A stretch of DNA of 64,000 nucleotides, taken from positions 1 through 64,000 of the forward strand of contig NZ_QRAO01000004.1 of NCBI RefSeq assembly GCF_003353425.1, read 5' to 3'. Both the position numbers and the translations under genes were made by a program. The notes beneath the pieces were generated by a model. The model had not been told where the DNA came from, ran no database searches, and was given only the letters and a program-made list of their open reading frames with translations. Of this stretch, positions 15,008 through 22,828 are shown piece after piece. This DNA is from Marinirhabdus gelatinilytica (GTDB lineage Bacteria > Bacteroidota > Bacteroidia > Flavobacteriales > Flavobacteriaceae). Numbering within the stretch: position 1 is the first letter of the stretch; every line of letters starts with the position of its first letter.

Positions 15008-17323
15008 ATGAAATTAGTTAAATACCTTTCCTTGATCGCTTTGTTCCTAACAGCGGGAATGGCCTATGCACAAGATGGTGATGTTGAAAAAGACGAGGCC
15101 CGCAAGCCTGGACATTATAACAATAATCGCTTTAAGCAATTGTACGAAGAGTTTTCCACGCCCAATGTGTATCGCTCTCCTAACGGTGCCCCTGGACCAC
15201 AATATTACCAACAACGGGCAGATTATGAGATGGACCTTATCCTGGACGATAAAACGTCAAGACTTTACGGGACCGAAACAATTACTTATACCAATAATTC
15301 TCCAGATGAGTTGGAATACCTTTGGGTGCAGTTGGACCAGAACGTTCGTGCGCGAGATTCAAAATCGCCACTTATCGAGCCCAGTGGAGCAACCCCTGCT
15401 GAGCTTGCCAGTAGTTTTGTAGGCAAGTATATGGGAGCAGGCTTTGATGGTGGTTTTAAGATAGACTACGTAAAAGACAAGTCTGGAAACCCCTTGCCCC
15501 ATACCATTAACCGTACGATGATGCGCATAGATTTGCCTGAAGCAATGGAAACAGGAGATAAGTTTACCTTTTCTATAAAATGGTGGTACAACATTCCAGA
15601 CCACACTGTAGACCGTGCCAGAAGTGGATACGAAGTATTTGAAGATGGAAACAAAGGGTATGTTATTGCCCAGTTCTACCCACGTATGGCTGTGTACAGC
15701 GATGTAGAGGGGTGGCAGAACAGTCAGTTTTGGGGACGTGATGAATTTGCGCTTCCTTTTGGCGACTTTGAAGTAAATATTACCGTACCCGCAGACCATG
15801 TTTTGGATGCAACTGGTGAACTGTTGAACAGAAAGGAAGTCTTCAGCTCAACAATGATGAACCGTTACGAAAAGGCCAAAAAAGAATACAAAGAACCCGT
15901 ACAGATAGTAACCGAAGCAGAAGCAGAAACAGCCTCTAAGGGTTTTGCGTCCGGGACAAAAACTTGGAAGTTCAAGGCCGAAATGGTTCGCGATTATGGT
16001 TTTGCAACCTCACGAAGATACATGTGGGATATGATGGCCGTAAAAATTGGCAATCGTGATGTCATGGCAGTTTCTGTATACCCTCCAGAAGGAAACCCAT
16101 TGTGGGAAGATTGGTCTACAAAAGTAGTGGCCAGTACCCTGGAGACGTATTCTAGAATGGCTTTCGACTATCCTTACCATAAGGCAATTTCGGTACACGC
16201 AAAAAACCAAGGGATGGAATATCCTATGATATGCTGGAACTATGGCCGTCCCGACAAAGATGGAAACTATAGCGAAAGAACCAAATATGGAATGTTCGGA
16301 GTAGTTATCCACGAGGTAGGACACAACTATTACCCAATGATCGTGAACAGTGACGAGCGCCAGTGGACGTGGATGGACGAAGGTATCAACACCTTTGTAC
16401 AGTATGTGGCAGAACAGGATTTTGGCGAGAAATATCCAGAGGCAATCGCTCCCAACACAAAGTATCCTTCCCGTAGAGGTCCGGCAAAAAACATTGTGGG
16501 CTATATGGCGGGTGACCAAGACTACATCATGCCCATCATGACCAAAGGTTTGAATACCTATAGTTTTGGTGCCAATGCATATTCTAAACCGGCTACGGGA
16601 TTGAACATCCTTCGCGAAACCATTATGGGGCGTGAGTTGTTCGATTATGCATTTAAGACCTACTCACAACGATGGATGTTCAAGCACCCTACCCCAGAGG
16701 ATTTCTTCCGTACGATGGAAGATGCCTCAGCAGTTGACTTGGATTGGTTCTGGAGAGCATGGTTCTACACAACAGATTATACCGATATAGGCGTAAAAGA
16801 AGTGAAGAAATTCTATGTAACCAGTAAAATGAACAAGGAAGTTAGAGAAATGATGGAAGCCCGTGGTATGAAAGAGAGCGACCTGCCTCCATTGGTATAT
16901 TTGGTGGAAGAGGGAAGTGAGGATTTTGACCCCTCGATGAAAAACGCAACCCTCGATGAGGTTACAACTTTACAGGAATATATAATGGACAATGTTCCTG
17001 CTGAAGATAGAGCGGCAATGAAAAATCCTAAATATTTCTACGAGGTGGTTTTTGAGAAGCCAGGAGGAATTCCAATGCCTATCATAGCTGAGATCACCTA
17101 TGCCGATGGAAGTACAGAGCGCATTACCTATCCAGCTCAAATTTGGAGAAAGAACGATGCCGAAGTAGGAAAAGTAATTGCTTCTGAAAAGGAGATCACC
17201 AAAATTATGGTAGATCCGGACGAAGAAACAGCCGATATAGATACATCGAACAACGCTTGGCCAAAGCGCAAGAAGCTGGGAGAGTTCAATAAGTTTAAAA
17301 ACGAAGTGAAGGGTGAAGAGTAA
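15008..17323 (+). CDS. Exported M1-family aminopeptidase
   Basis: A 771-residue exported metalloprotease with a signal peptide ending near AYAQDG. The catalytic zinc site is HEVGH at residues 435-439 with the third ligand Glu458 in WMDEGINTF. The N-terminal region has the M1 saddle-domain sequence (YEMDLILDDKTSRLYGTETITYTNNS) and the C-terminal part is helical with WFWRAWFYTTDYTDIGV. No sorting tail, so probably periplasmic. It closes a four-gene plus-strand operon and is followed by a strong terminator. Confidence 0.9.
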   Translation: MKLVKYLSLIALFLTAGMAYAQDGDVEKDEARKPGHYNNNRFKQLYEEFSTPNVYRSPNGAPGPQYYQQRADYEMDLILDDKTSRLYGTETITYTNNSPDELEYLWVQLDQNVRARDSKSPLIEPSGATPAELASSFVGKYMGAGFDGGFKIDYVKDKSGNPLPHTINRTMMRIDLPEAMETGDKFTFSIKWWYNIPDHTVDRARSGYEVFEDGNKGYVIAQFYPRMAVYSDVEGWQNSQFWGRDEFALPFGDFEVNITVPADHVLDATGELLNRKEVFSSTMMNRYEKAKKEYKEPVQIVTEAEAETASKGFASGTKTWKFKAEMVRDYGFATSRRYMWDMMAVKIGNRDVMAVSVYPPEGNPLWEDWSTKVVASTLETYSRMAFDYPYHKAISVHAKNQGMEYPMICWNYGRPDKDGNYSERTKYGMFGVVIHEVGHNYYPMIVNSDERQWTWMDEGINTFVQYVAEQDFGEKYPEAIAPNTKYPSRRGPAKNIVGYMAGDQDYIMPIMTKGLNTYSFGANAYSKPATGLNILRETIMGRELFDYAFKTYSQRWMFKHPTPEDFFRTMEDASAVDLDWFWRAWFYTTDYTDIGVKEVKKFYVTSKMNKEVREMMEARGMKESDLPPLVYLVEEGSEDFDPSMKNATLDEVTTLQEYIMDNVPAEDRAAMKNPKYFYEVVFEKPGGIPMPIIAEITYADGSTERITYPAQIWRKNDAEVGKVIASEKEITKIMVDPDEETADIDTSNNAWPKRKKLGEFNKFKNEVKGEE

Positions 17324-17343
17324 TCCTTTTACTGAAACCAAAT

Positions 17344-17379
17344 AAAAGCCTCTTTCAAATTTTGGAAGGGGCTTTTTTT
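17344..17379 (+). terminator. Rho-independent terminator after the M1 peptidase
   Basis: Imperfect stem: AAAAGCC plus CTTTC (from 17344) pairs with GGAAG plus GGCTTTT (to about 17376), followed by a run of seven T and more T-rich sequence. It begins 21 bases past the stop. Confidence 0.75.
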
Positions 17380-17416
17380 GTTTCTCGTAATATCAGAATT
17401 GGAAATTAAGAATTTG

Positions 17417-17424
17417 TATCTTTG
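17417..17424 (+). promoter_or_regulatory. -7 box (TATCTTTG) of tatA
   Basis: An exact TAnnTTTG match lies six bases before the ATG at 17431. A longer frame would start at the TTG inside this box, so the box argues for the ATG start. Confidence 0.6.
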
Positions 17425-17430
17425 CACCCT

Positions 17431-17718
17431 ATGTTTACAGTAACTTTTCCTTTATTCATAAGCGGTGCCGAAATAGCTTTTATACTATTTATCGTGCTCA
17501 TGGTCTTTGGTGCCGATAAGATGCCCGAAATAGCTCGAGGACTGGGAAAAGGAATGCGCCAAATTAAGGACGCCACCAACGACATCAAATCTGAAATCAC
17601 CAAGAGCGCCGAAAAACAGGGCTTGGATATAGACATCACTAAAGATGTTCGGCAAGAGATCGATAAGGTAAAAGAAGATGTTGAAGAGATCTCTGGTCCC
17701 ATAAAACGAAAATTCTAA
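17431..17718 (+). CDS. tatA: TatA/TatE-type twin-arginine translocase subunit
   Basis: A 95-residue membrane protein: one N-terminal transmembrane helix (FISGAEIAFILFIVLMVFGADKMPEIARGLGKGM) directly followed by the amphipathic helix of the TatA family (RQIKDATNDIKSEI), then an acidic/basic tail (EIDKVKEDVEEI). Forms the pore-like part of the Tat pathway for folded proteins. The ATG at 17431 is chosen over an upstream TTG. Its TAA overlaps the ATG of the PAP2 gene by one base. Confidence 0.88.
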   Translation: MFTVTFPLFISGAEIAFILFIVLMVFGADKMPEIARGLGKGMRQIKDATNDIKSEITKSAEKQGLDIDITKDVRQEIDKVKEDVEEISGPIKRKF

Positions 17719-18278
17719 TGCTCCAAACCCTAAAAGAATGGGACAGGGAACTTTTTATCTGGCTAAATAGTTTGGGTATCGAGCGTTTTGATGGTTTTTG
17801 GGTGTTTGTAACCCAAATTGAAACCTGGTTGCCACTGTTCATCTTTTTTTTCGGGATTATATTTTACTACCAAGGCTTCAAAAAGGGGCTACTGGTAATA
17901 CTCTTCACTATAATCACATTTGTTGTTACCATAACATTCACCAATCTGGTAAAAGACTATGTGGCTAGGCTGCGCCCAAATAATGTAGAAGAATTGTCTA
18001 CGTTAATCCGTATTCTTCAAAAGCCTACCAATTACAGTTTCTTTTCAGGACACGCGTCCTCCAGTTTTGCTGTTACTACATTTGTGGTGCTTACCATACG
18101 GAAGTACTCGAAATGGATTTTCCTGGCATATCTCTGGCCCTTCATTTTTATTATGAGCCGTATTTATGTAGGCGTTCATTACCCAAGCGATCTTTTCGTG
18201 GGGGCTTTAGTAGGAACAATCATTGCAATTGTTTTTTATTATATCCTCAAAAAAATTATAAAAAAAATACCAAATTAA
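17718..18278 (+). CDS. PAP2-family membrane phosphatase
   Basis: A 186-residue protein with about five transmembrane segments and the three PAP2 signatures: KDYVARLRP, FFSGHASSSFA and SRIYVGVHYPSD. This fits undecaprenyl-diphosphate or lipid phosphatases at the inner membrane (BacA/PgpB-like). It begins on the last base of the tatA stop codon (TAATG), so the two are translated together. Confidence 0.9.
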   Translation: MLQTLKEWDRELFIWLNSLGIERFDGFWVFVTQIETWLPLFIFFFGIIFYYQGFKKGLLVILFTIITFVVTITFTNLVKDYVARLRPNNVEELSTLIRILQKPTNYSFFSGHASSSFAVTTFVVLTIRKYSKWIFLAYLWPFIFIMSRIYVGVHYPSDLFVGALVGTIIAIVFYYILKKIIKKIPN

Positions 18279-18313
18279 TAGTATATTGTTTGTCTAACAA
18301 AACAAACCATATC

Positions 18314-19834
18314 ATGAAAAACTATTCCCTTTTACTATGCATGGGCATCTTACTAGTTGCAAGTTGTTCCCAAGACCCCATTTCAGAAACCATTGACGAA
18401 GAAGTAAATCTAGAAACAAATATTCAAGATGGCCTATTGTCTATAGAACAAATTAACGAGATCATTGAAGCCCAACTGGACGCAACAGGAAATTTTAGCT
18501 GGGCTTTGGTTGATGATAATGTGTTGTGGAGTGCCACGGTACACGGTAATTCCTTGCTCACCATAGGCTATGGCCAGCAAGGTGAGAGTTTCAGGACAAG
18601 TGATTCACAACGATTGAGCCAGTCCAAAAATACAATCATAGACCAAGTGTCCGCAATAGAAAAAACCAGCAGAAGATCTATTGTTGTTGAAGATGATCCC
18701 GTACTCAACGTAATAGACCTAGAGGTGAATGCTATTGAAACCATTAGCGAGTTGCGCAAACGAAACGACATTAGGTACTTGGAACCGAACGGATACTCCT
18801 ATTTTGTTCCCAATGTACAACAACCACAAAACCAACAACGGTCTTCCAGCGGTTGCAGCAAAAGCGGAAGCACATTGAATACTAACGATTACCGAACCGT
18901 AGCACCCGGAAGTTTGGTGAGCTGGACGTACGATTACCATAATATTGAACAAGCTTGGACATATAGCACCGGGGCAGGTGTAACCGTTGGACTTATTGAT
19001 ACTGGGGTATCTCCCAATCAACCATTACTGGGTGCTAATTTTAATGATGGGTGGAGCTCAGGAAGAACCATCCAGAAATACGGAACTTTTATAGATAGTC
19101 CTTGGTGGTGGAGCAGTAATTATGATGGTCCACACGATAAATGTGGGCACGGGACCAGTATGGGCGGGACCATAGCGGCTCCAAGAAACAACGATAATTT
19201 GCCCGTTGGTGTTGCCTACAATAGTAATTTGGTATCCTATAGAGCTACGGAAGATGTGGTGCTTAACGATTACCACGAACGTAAAGGGGTAAAAAATGCG
19301 TTGATTCAACTTGGAAATAGGAATGATGTGAAGATCATTTCAATGAGCATTGGGTACCCTTGGTCCATTGGGAATGTTAGGGATGCTGTTCGTTACGCGA
19401 ATGATAGGGGTAAATTGATATTTGCCGCTGGAGGAACCTCATTGGATTTTACAAATTGGTACCCCGTTATTTTCCCAGCGAGTATGAGTGAAACCGTTGC
19501 CGTTACTGGAATAACCGATAGCGGTACGTACCAGCAATGTGATACCTGTCACGACGGGAGTGAGATTGAATTTACCATAGTAATGGAGCGCGATAATAAC
19601 AATAATAGGACGGGGACTACGGTTGGTTTTTATAATGGAGACAGCAAATATGTTGGCGGTAGTAGCGTAGCAACGGCCACAACAGCTGGAATAGCTGCCT
19701 TGGTATGGGCGAAGAACCCGGGTTGGTCCAAAAATCAGGTTTTAACAAAGTTAAGACAGAGCTCTGAGTTTTACCCTAATAAGGACAGTACAAAGGGCTA
19801 CGGAAATATTGATGCTCTGCAAGCAGTACAATAG
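18314..19834 (+). CDS. Subtilisin-like (S8) lipoprotein protease
   Basis: A 506-residue protease starting at ATG 18314 with a lipoprotein signal (LLVASCSQ). Residues 30-190 look like an inhibitor-type propeptide. The catalytic triad is complete: Asp229 in GLIDTGVSP, His279 in CGHGTSMGG and Ser451 in GSSVATATTAGIAALVWA. Cysteines in QQCDTCHDG may form a disulfide. No T9SS tail, so it is probably anchored to the outer membrane by lipid. A longer open frame upstream overlaps the PAP2 gene and is not coding. A 12-bp terminator follows. Confidence 0.9.
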   Translation: MKNYSLLLCMGILLVASCSQDPISETIDEEVNLETNIQDGLLSIEQINEIIEAQLDATGNFSWALVDDNVLWSATVHGNSLLTIGYGQQGESFRTSDSQRLSQSKNTIIDQVSAIEKTSRRSIVVEDDPVLNVIDLEVNAIETISELRKRNDIRYLEPNGYSYFVPNVQQPQNQQRSSSGCSKSGSTLNTNDYRTVAPGSLVSWTYDYHNIEQAWTYSTGAGVTVGLIDTGVSPNQPLLGANFNDGWSSGRTIQKYGTFIDSPWWWSSNYDGPHDKCGHGTSMGGTIAAPRNNDNLPVGVAYNSNLVSYRATEDVVLNDYHERKGVKNALIQLGNRNDVKIISMSIGYPWSIGNVRDAVRYANDRGKLIFAAGGTSLDFTNWYPVIFPASMSETVAVTGITDSGTYQQCDTCHDGSEIEFTIVMERDNNNNRTGTTVGFYNGDSKYVGGSSVATATTAGIAALVWAKNPGWSKNQVLTKLRQSSEFYPNKDSTKGYGNIDALQAVQ

Positions 19835-19855
19835 AATACAGTTCTGAAAATTTGT

Positions 19856-19890
19856 AAAAGCCCAAGAAAATTATCTTGGGCTTTTTATTT
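19856..19890 (+). terminator. Rho-independent terminator after the S8 protease
   Basis: Perfect 12-bp stem AAAAGCCCAAGA (19856-19867) with TCTTGGGCTTTT (19874-19885), 6-base loop, followed by TATTT. It starts 21 bases past the stop. Confidence 0.85.
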
Positions 19891-19904
19891 CTGAGAAGTT
19901 GCTG

Positions 19905-19991
19905 AAAAAAATAAAACAGAAGACCCTCCCCAAAGCGCTTACGTCTTGAAGAGGGCCGTTCTTTATATGATAGGTATTTTTCCCTTTGTTT
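19905..19991 (-). ncRNA. Candidate small RNA, intergenic
   Basis: The minus strand carries a -7-like box (CATCTTTG at 20005-19998) with a TTG 18 bases upstream (20026-20024). About 85 bases later comes a hairpin, GGCCCTC (19957-19951) with GAGGGTC (19928-19922), including one G-U pair that pairs only on the minus-strand RNA, then TTCTGTTTTATTTTTTT. No plausible protein is encoded. The nearest minus-strand gene ends 60 bases upstream of the promoter. It could instead be the terminator of that methyltransferase operon. The Rfam Flavo-1 motif is one family to compare. Confidence 0.35.
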
Positions 19992-19997
19992 ACAATA

Positions 19998-20026
19998 CAA
20001 AGATGATAGTAATTTAAAGAAAACAA
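19998..20026 (-). promoter_or_regulatory. Candidate promoter of the small RNA (TTG-N18-CATCTTTG)
   Basis: TTG at 20026-20024 and CATCTTTG at 20005-19998 on the minus strand, spacer 18. The box differs from TAnnTTTG only in its first base. Confidence 0.35.
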
Positions 20027-20084
20027 CACAGGTGCATACCTATTTGTACAAAGTGAAAAACCCCTTTTTGTTAGGACGATATGA

Positions 20085-20726
20085 TTATTTTACCCTTGAA
20101 ATGGTAAGCCCATCCCTAATAGGTAGTAAGACGGTTTCCAGGCCAGGATGCTCCTTGAGCATTTTATTGTATTTTAAAAGTACTTTTGTATCCATATCGT
20201 CTTCTTTCAAGGGCTCAACAACTTTGCCGCTCCAAAGCACGTTATCACTTAAGATAATAGCTCCAGATCCCAACTTCGGAATGAGTAGCTCGAGATAATT
20301 TACATAGTTGTGCTTATCGGCATCTATAAAAACAAGGTCGAAATTTTCTTCCAGCTTCGGAATAATTTCCAATGCATTCCCCGTATGCTGAAAGATGTTG
20401 TCCTTGTACGCTGAAACATCAAAATATTTTTGTGCAAAATCGAACAACTCTTCATTAATATCAATAGTGTGCAACTGCCCATTTTGTTGAAGCCCTTCAG
20501 CCAAACACAGTGCCGAATACCCTGTGTAGGTTCCAATTTCCAAAATTCTTTTCGGGCGAATCAACTTGGAGAGCATACTCAGTACCCGTCCTTGTAAATG
20601 GCCACTCAACATTCTAGGAGCCAATACCTTTTGCCACGTCTCGCGAGATAATTTTTGCAATAATTCAGGTTCGGGTTGCGAGTGCTTTACTACGTAGTTT
20701 TCAATTTTTTCTGGCAGAAAATCCAT
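20085..20726 (-). CDS. Class I SAM-dependent O-methyltransferase
   Basis: A 213-residue enzyme of the catechol-O-methyltransferase-like family (Methyltransf_3): PKRILEIGTYTGYSALCLAEGL is motif I, followed by LHTIDINEELFDFAQKYF, FDLVFIDADKHNYVNYLELLIPKL with the metal-binding Asp, and ILSDNVLWSGKVV. Its ATG shares one base with the stop of the ACMS decarboxylase gene, so it is the last gene of the kynurenine operon. A role in methylating a catechol-like intermediate such as 3-hydroxykynurenine products is possible but not shown. Confidence 0.88.
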   Translation of the reverse strand: MDFLPEKIENYVVKHSQPEPELLQKLSRETWQKVLAPRMLSGHLQGRVLSMLSKLIRPKRILEIGTYTGYSALCLAEGLQQNGQLHTIDINEELFDFAQKYFDVSAYKDNIFQHTGNALEIIPKLEENFDLVFIDADKHNYVNYLELLIPKLGSGAIILSDNVLWSGKVVEPLKEDDMDTKVLLKYNKMLKEHPGLETVLLPIRDGLTISRVK

Positions 20727-21811
20727 TAAGCAGTTATTCTATCGATCAATTTTTTCTTGGCTTTTTCATCATCGCCACAGAGCCATTGCAACACATTATC
20801 TTCCCACATTTGGTCTGCATCGTCTTCAGTAATAATTTTACGGTCTTTTGCAAGGTCGAGTATTTTCCCTGGGTAGGAAGATTGTACAATGCTTTCCATC
20901 TCACCAAGCGGATATGGATCGTCCAGTCCCACCAAAACTTGTTTCACGCCTTGGTTTTTTACCAAAAGTTCCAACGAGCCTGTATCGTGAACCAAAGTGT
21001 CAAAAAATATGTTTTTGTGCCCAACAGACTTACGTGGGTGTGTTTTACCTTCAAAGAGATCTGGGCGGCCATCAAAACCTTGTATTCTTCTTCCCAGGTT
21101 CATTTGCGCCAATTGCCCGCCGTGGGCAAAGCAGGTACGCATTCCGGGATATTTGTCTGCATAACCGTTTAAGGTTAAAAAGTGGTAGGCATCGGCACAT
21201 TGTGCGAGCATCCAGATTAGGTGGAAACGCCAGGCCGTATTTTCAAGTTTTATAAATTTTTCGCCATCGTAGGGGTGTATCTCTACCGCTAGGTTGTATT
21301 TGCTGGCAAGTTCAAAAATGGGTTCGTTCTCTTCGTCAAAAATACAACGCCACGTACCTATGGTGTCCATATAGTGGGTTGGCAGGCACAACAATTGCAT
21401 ACCCAAAACTTCCACACAACGTTCAATCTCCCAAAGTGCCCCACGAATAAAGCCAGGGTGTATTACAAACCCACAGGTAAATTTTGATGGGTTTTCCTTC
21501 TGCACTTTCGCGTTAAAATCGTTTTGAAAGCGCAACGCCTGTTTCATCTCTTCCAGGCGGAGTCCATTTCCGTAGAGTTGGGACAGGTTCAGTACAACTG
21601 CGTGGTCAATCTTATATTTTTCCATCCATGCCAACTTTTCGTCAAGAAAAAAGCTGGAGTCTGTAACAGGACGGCTCCAGTCTTTCTGAAGCATATACTT
21701 TCTATCCTTGTCAACCCAAAAAATACCCTTATCCTGCATAAACTGTGGGATTTGCTCAGGATAGGGCAAGAGGTGCGAATGGCCGTTAATGCGGAGTTTT
21801 CTTTTTGTCAT
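20726..21811 (-). CDS. 2-amino-3-carboxymuconate-6-semialdehyde decarboxylase (amidohydrolase fold)
   Basis: A 361-residue zinc amidohydrolase. The metal-binding pattern NGHSHLLPYPEQ near the N terminus, AVEIHPYDGEKF and FAHGGQLAQ in the middle and VLVGLDDPYPLGEM near residue 300 fit the ACMSD/gamma-resorcylate decarboxylase group. Placed among kynurenine genes, it most likely decarboxylates ACMS to 2-aminomuconate semialdehyde and diverts flux from NAD synthesis to full degradation. An interspersed repeat (21825-21887) separates it from the SDR gene upstream; the O-methyltransferase overlaps its end. Confidence 0.88.
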   Translation of the reverse strand: MTKRKLRINGHSHLLPYPEQIPQFMQDKGIFWVDKDRKYMLQKDWSRPVTDSSFFLDEKLAWMEKYKIDHAVVLNLSQLYGNGLRLEEMKQALRFQNDFNAKVQKENPSKFTCGFVIHPGFIRGALWEIERCVEVLGMQLLCLPTHYMDTIGTWRCIFDEENEPIFELASKYNLAVEIHPYDGEKFIKLENTAWRFHLIWMLAQCADAYHFLTLNGYADKYPGMRTCFAHGGQLAQMNLGRRIQGFDGRPDLFEGKTHPRKSVGHKNIFFDTLVHDTGSLELLVKNQGVKQVLVGLDDPYPLGEMESIVQSSYPGKILDLAKDRKIITEDDADQMWEDNVLQWLCGDDEKAKKKLIDRITA

Positions 21812-21824
21812 GAGTTAGTGATTT

Positions 21825-21887
21825 GGGCGTGTCCCTAATCGGGTCGGGCTTTCGTGGCTACATGGTAGCCTACTCTATCCCTCACGC
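21825..21887. repeat. Interspersed palindromic repeat (REP-like, GGGCGTG...CACGC)
   Basis: GGGCGTGTCCCTAATCGGG opens the element and ATCCCTCACGC closes it, with GCGTG/CACGC ends complementary. The centre holds a perfect hairpin GGCTAC-ATG-GTAGCC (21856-21870). I recall elements starting GGGCGTGCCCC and ending CCCTCACGC as common intergenic repeats in flavobacteria. It fills the gap between the SDR and ACMSD genes. Confidence 0.6.
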
Positions 21888-21898
21888 AAAAGCTAAAG

Positions 21899-22684
21899 TT
21901 ACAAACTTTTTGTCCTTCCACCATCTACCGGGAGGTTAATTCCATTGATATAGCTGGCAGCTTCCGTAGCCAGAAAGGCAACGGCATTGGCAACCTCACC
22001 AGGTTGTGCAAAACGTTTTGCGGGTACCAAGGATTGCATCCATTTGGAAGCTTCGTCTTTCGATTTTCCTGTGCGTTCAGCGGCTTTGTCAATAATGTTT
22101 TCCAATCTGTCTGTAGCGGTAAAGCCTGGCAGTACATTATTAACCGTAATTCCATATTGTCCTAATTCGTTGGCAAGGGTCTTGCTCCAGTTGGCCACGG
22201 CACCGCGAATGGTATTGCTCACTCCCAACCCGTCGATAGGCTGTTTTACCGATGTTGAAATAATATTGATGATCCTCCCGTAATCGGCTTCTTTCATTCC
22301 GGGCACCAATGCCTGTACCAAGATCTGGTTGCATACCAAGTGTTGTGAAAAAGCTTTTGTGAATTCTTCGGTATCGGCTTCAAAGATAGGGCCGCCCTTT
22401 GGACCACCTGTATTGTTTACCAAGATGTGCCATGTTTTTCGCTCCTTGGCAATGGCTACTTTTTCCTTCACTTCTTTGGGGTTGCTAAAATCTGCTACAA
22501 AATAGTTGTGTTTCTGTCCCTTGTCATGGTGTAGTTCAATTAAGGTCTCTTTCAGCTTTGCTTCATTTCTAGCCACTAGGGTAACGGTGGCTCCCATCTT
22601 TGCCAGTTGCTTTGCAACGGCTTTTCCAATGCCCGCGGTACTTCCGCAGACCAGTGCATTTTTGTTCGTTAAATCTATATTCAT
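21899..22684 (-). CDS. SDR-family protein without the YxxxK catalytic pair
   Basis: A 261-residue short-chain dehydrogenase/reductase fold. The dinucleotide motif is modified (VCGSTAGIG), then ILVNNTGGPKGG, RIINIISTSVKQPIDG and the C-terminal INLPVDGGRTKSL. Where classical SDRs have YSASK, this protein has GVSNTIRGAV, so both the catalytic Tyr and Lys are missing. A conserved SDR subgroup of this kind (BKR-like, imperfect motif and tetrad) is known, so this is probably not random decay. Its position between the ALDH and ACMSD genes suggests a role in aminomuconate breakdown. Confidence 0.8.
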   Translation of the reverse strand: MNIDLTNKNALVCGSTAGIGKAVAKQLAKMGATVTLVARNEAKLKETLIELHHDKGQKHNYFVADFSNPKEVKEKVAIAKERKTWHILVNNTGGPKGGPIFEADTEEFTKAFSQHLVCNQILVQALVPGMKEADYGRIINIISTSVKQPIDGLGVSNTIRGAVANWSKTLANELGQYGITVNNVLPGFTATDRLENIIDKAAERTGKSKDEASKWMQSLVPAKRFAQPGEVANAVAFLATEAASYINGINLPVDGGRTKSL

Positions 22685-22696
22685 AGGTGTTTTTCC

Positions 22697-22708
22697 GCTC
22701 AGGCGGGT
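22697..22708. repeat. Short hairpin just upstream of the SDR start
   Basis: CCGC-TCAG-GCGG forms a 4-bp GC-only hairpin 13 bases before the SDR ATG, within ACACCCGCCTGAGCGGAA on the minus strand. It resembles cores of short REP units. The rest of the 144-base gap to the dehydrogenase gene (22829) shows nothing I can identify. Confidence 0.35.
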
Positions 22709-22828
22709 GTCTCTTTGGTTAATAATCTGTTTAATCTAATGATATAATTGAAATGACCAAAAGTTTAGGATTAGTTTAATATTTCCAACAGTCTAACTAG
22801 GAAATTCATCAAATTGCCGGTTAGGGTT

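Noticed and set aside
18113-18313. N-terminal extension of the S8 protease upstream of ATG 18314
   Set aside because: It overlaps the end of the PAP2 gene in another frame and would bury the lipoprotein signal that begins at 18314.
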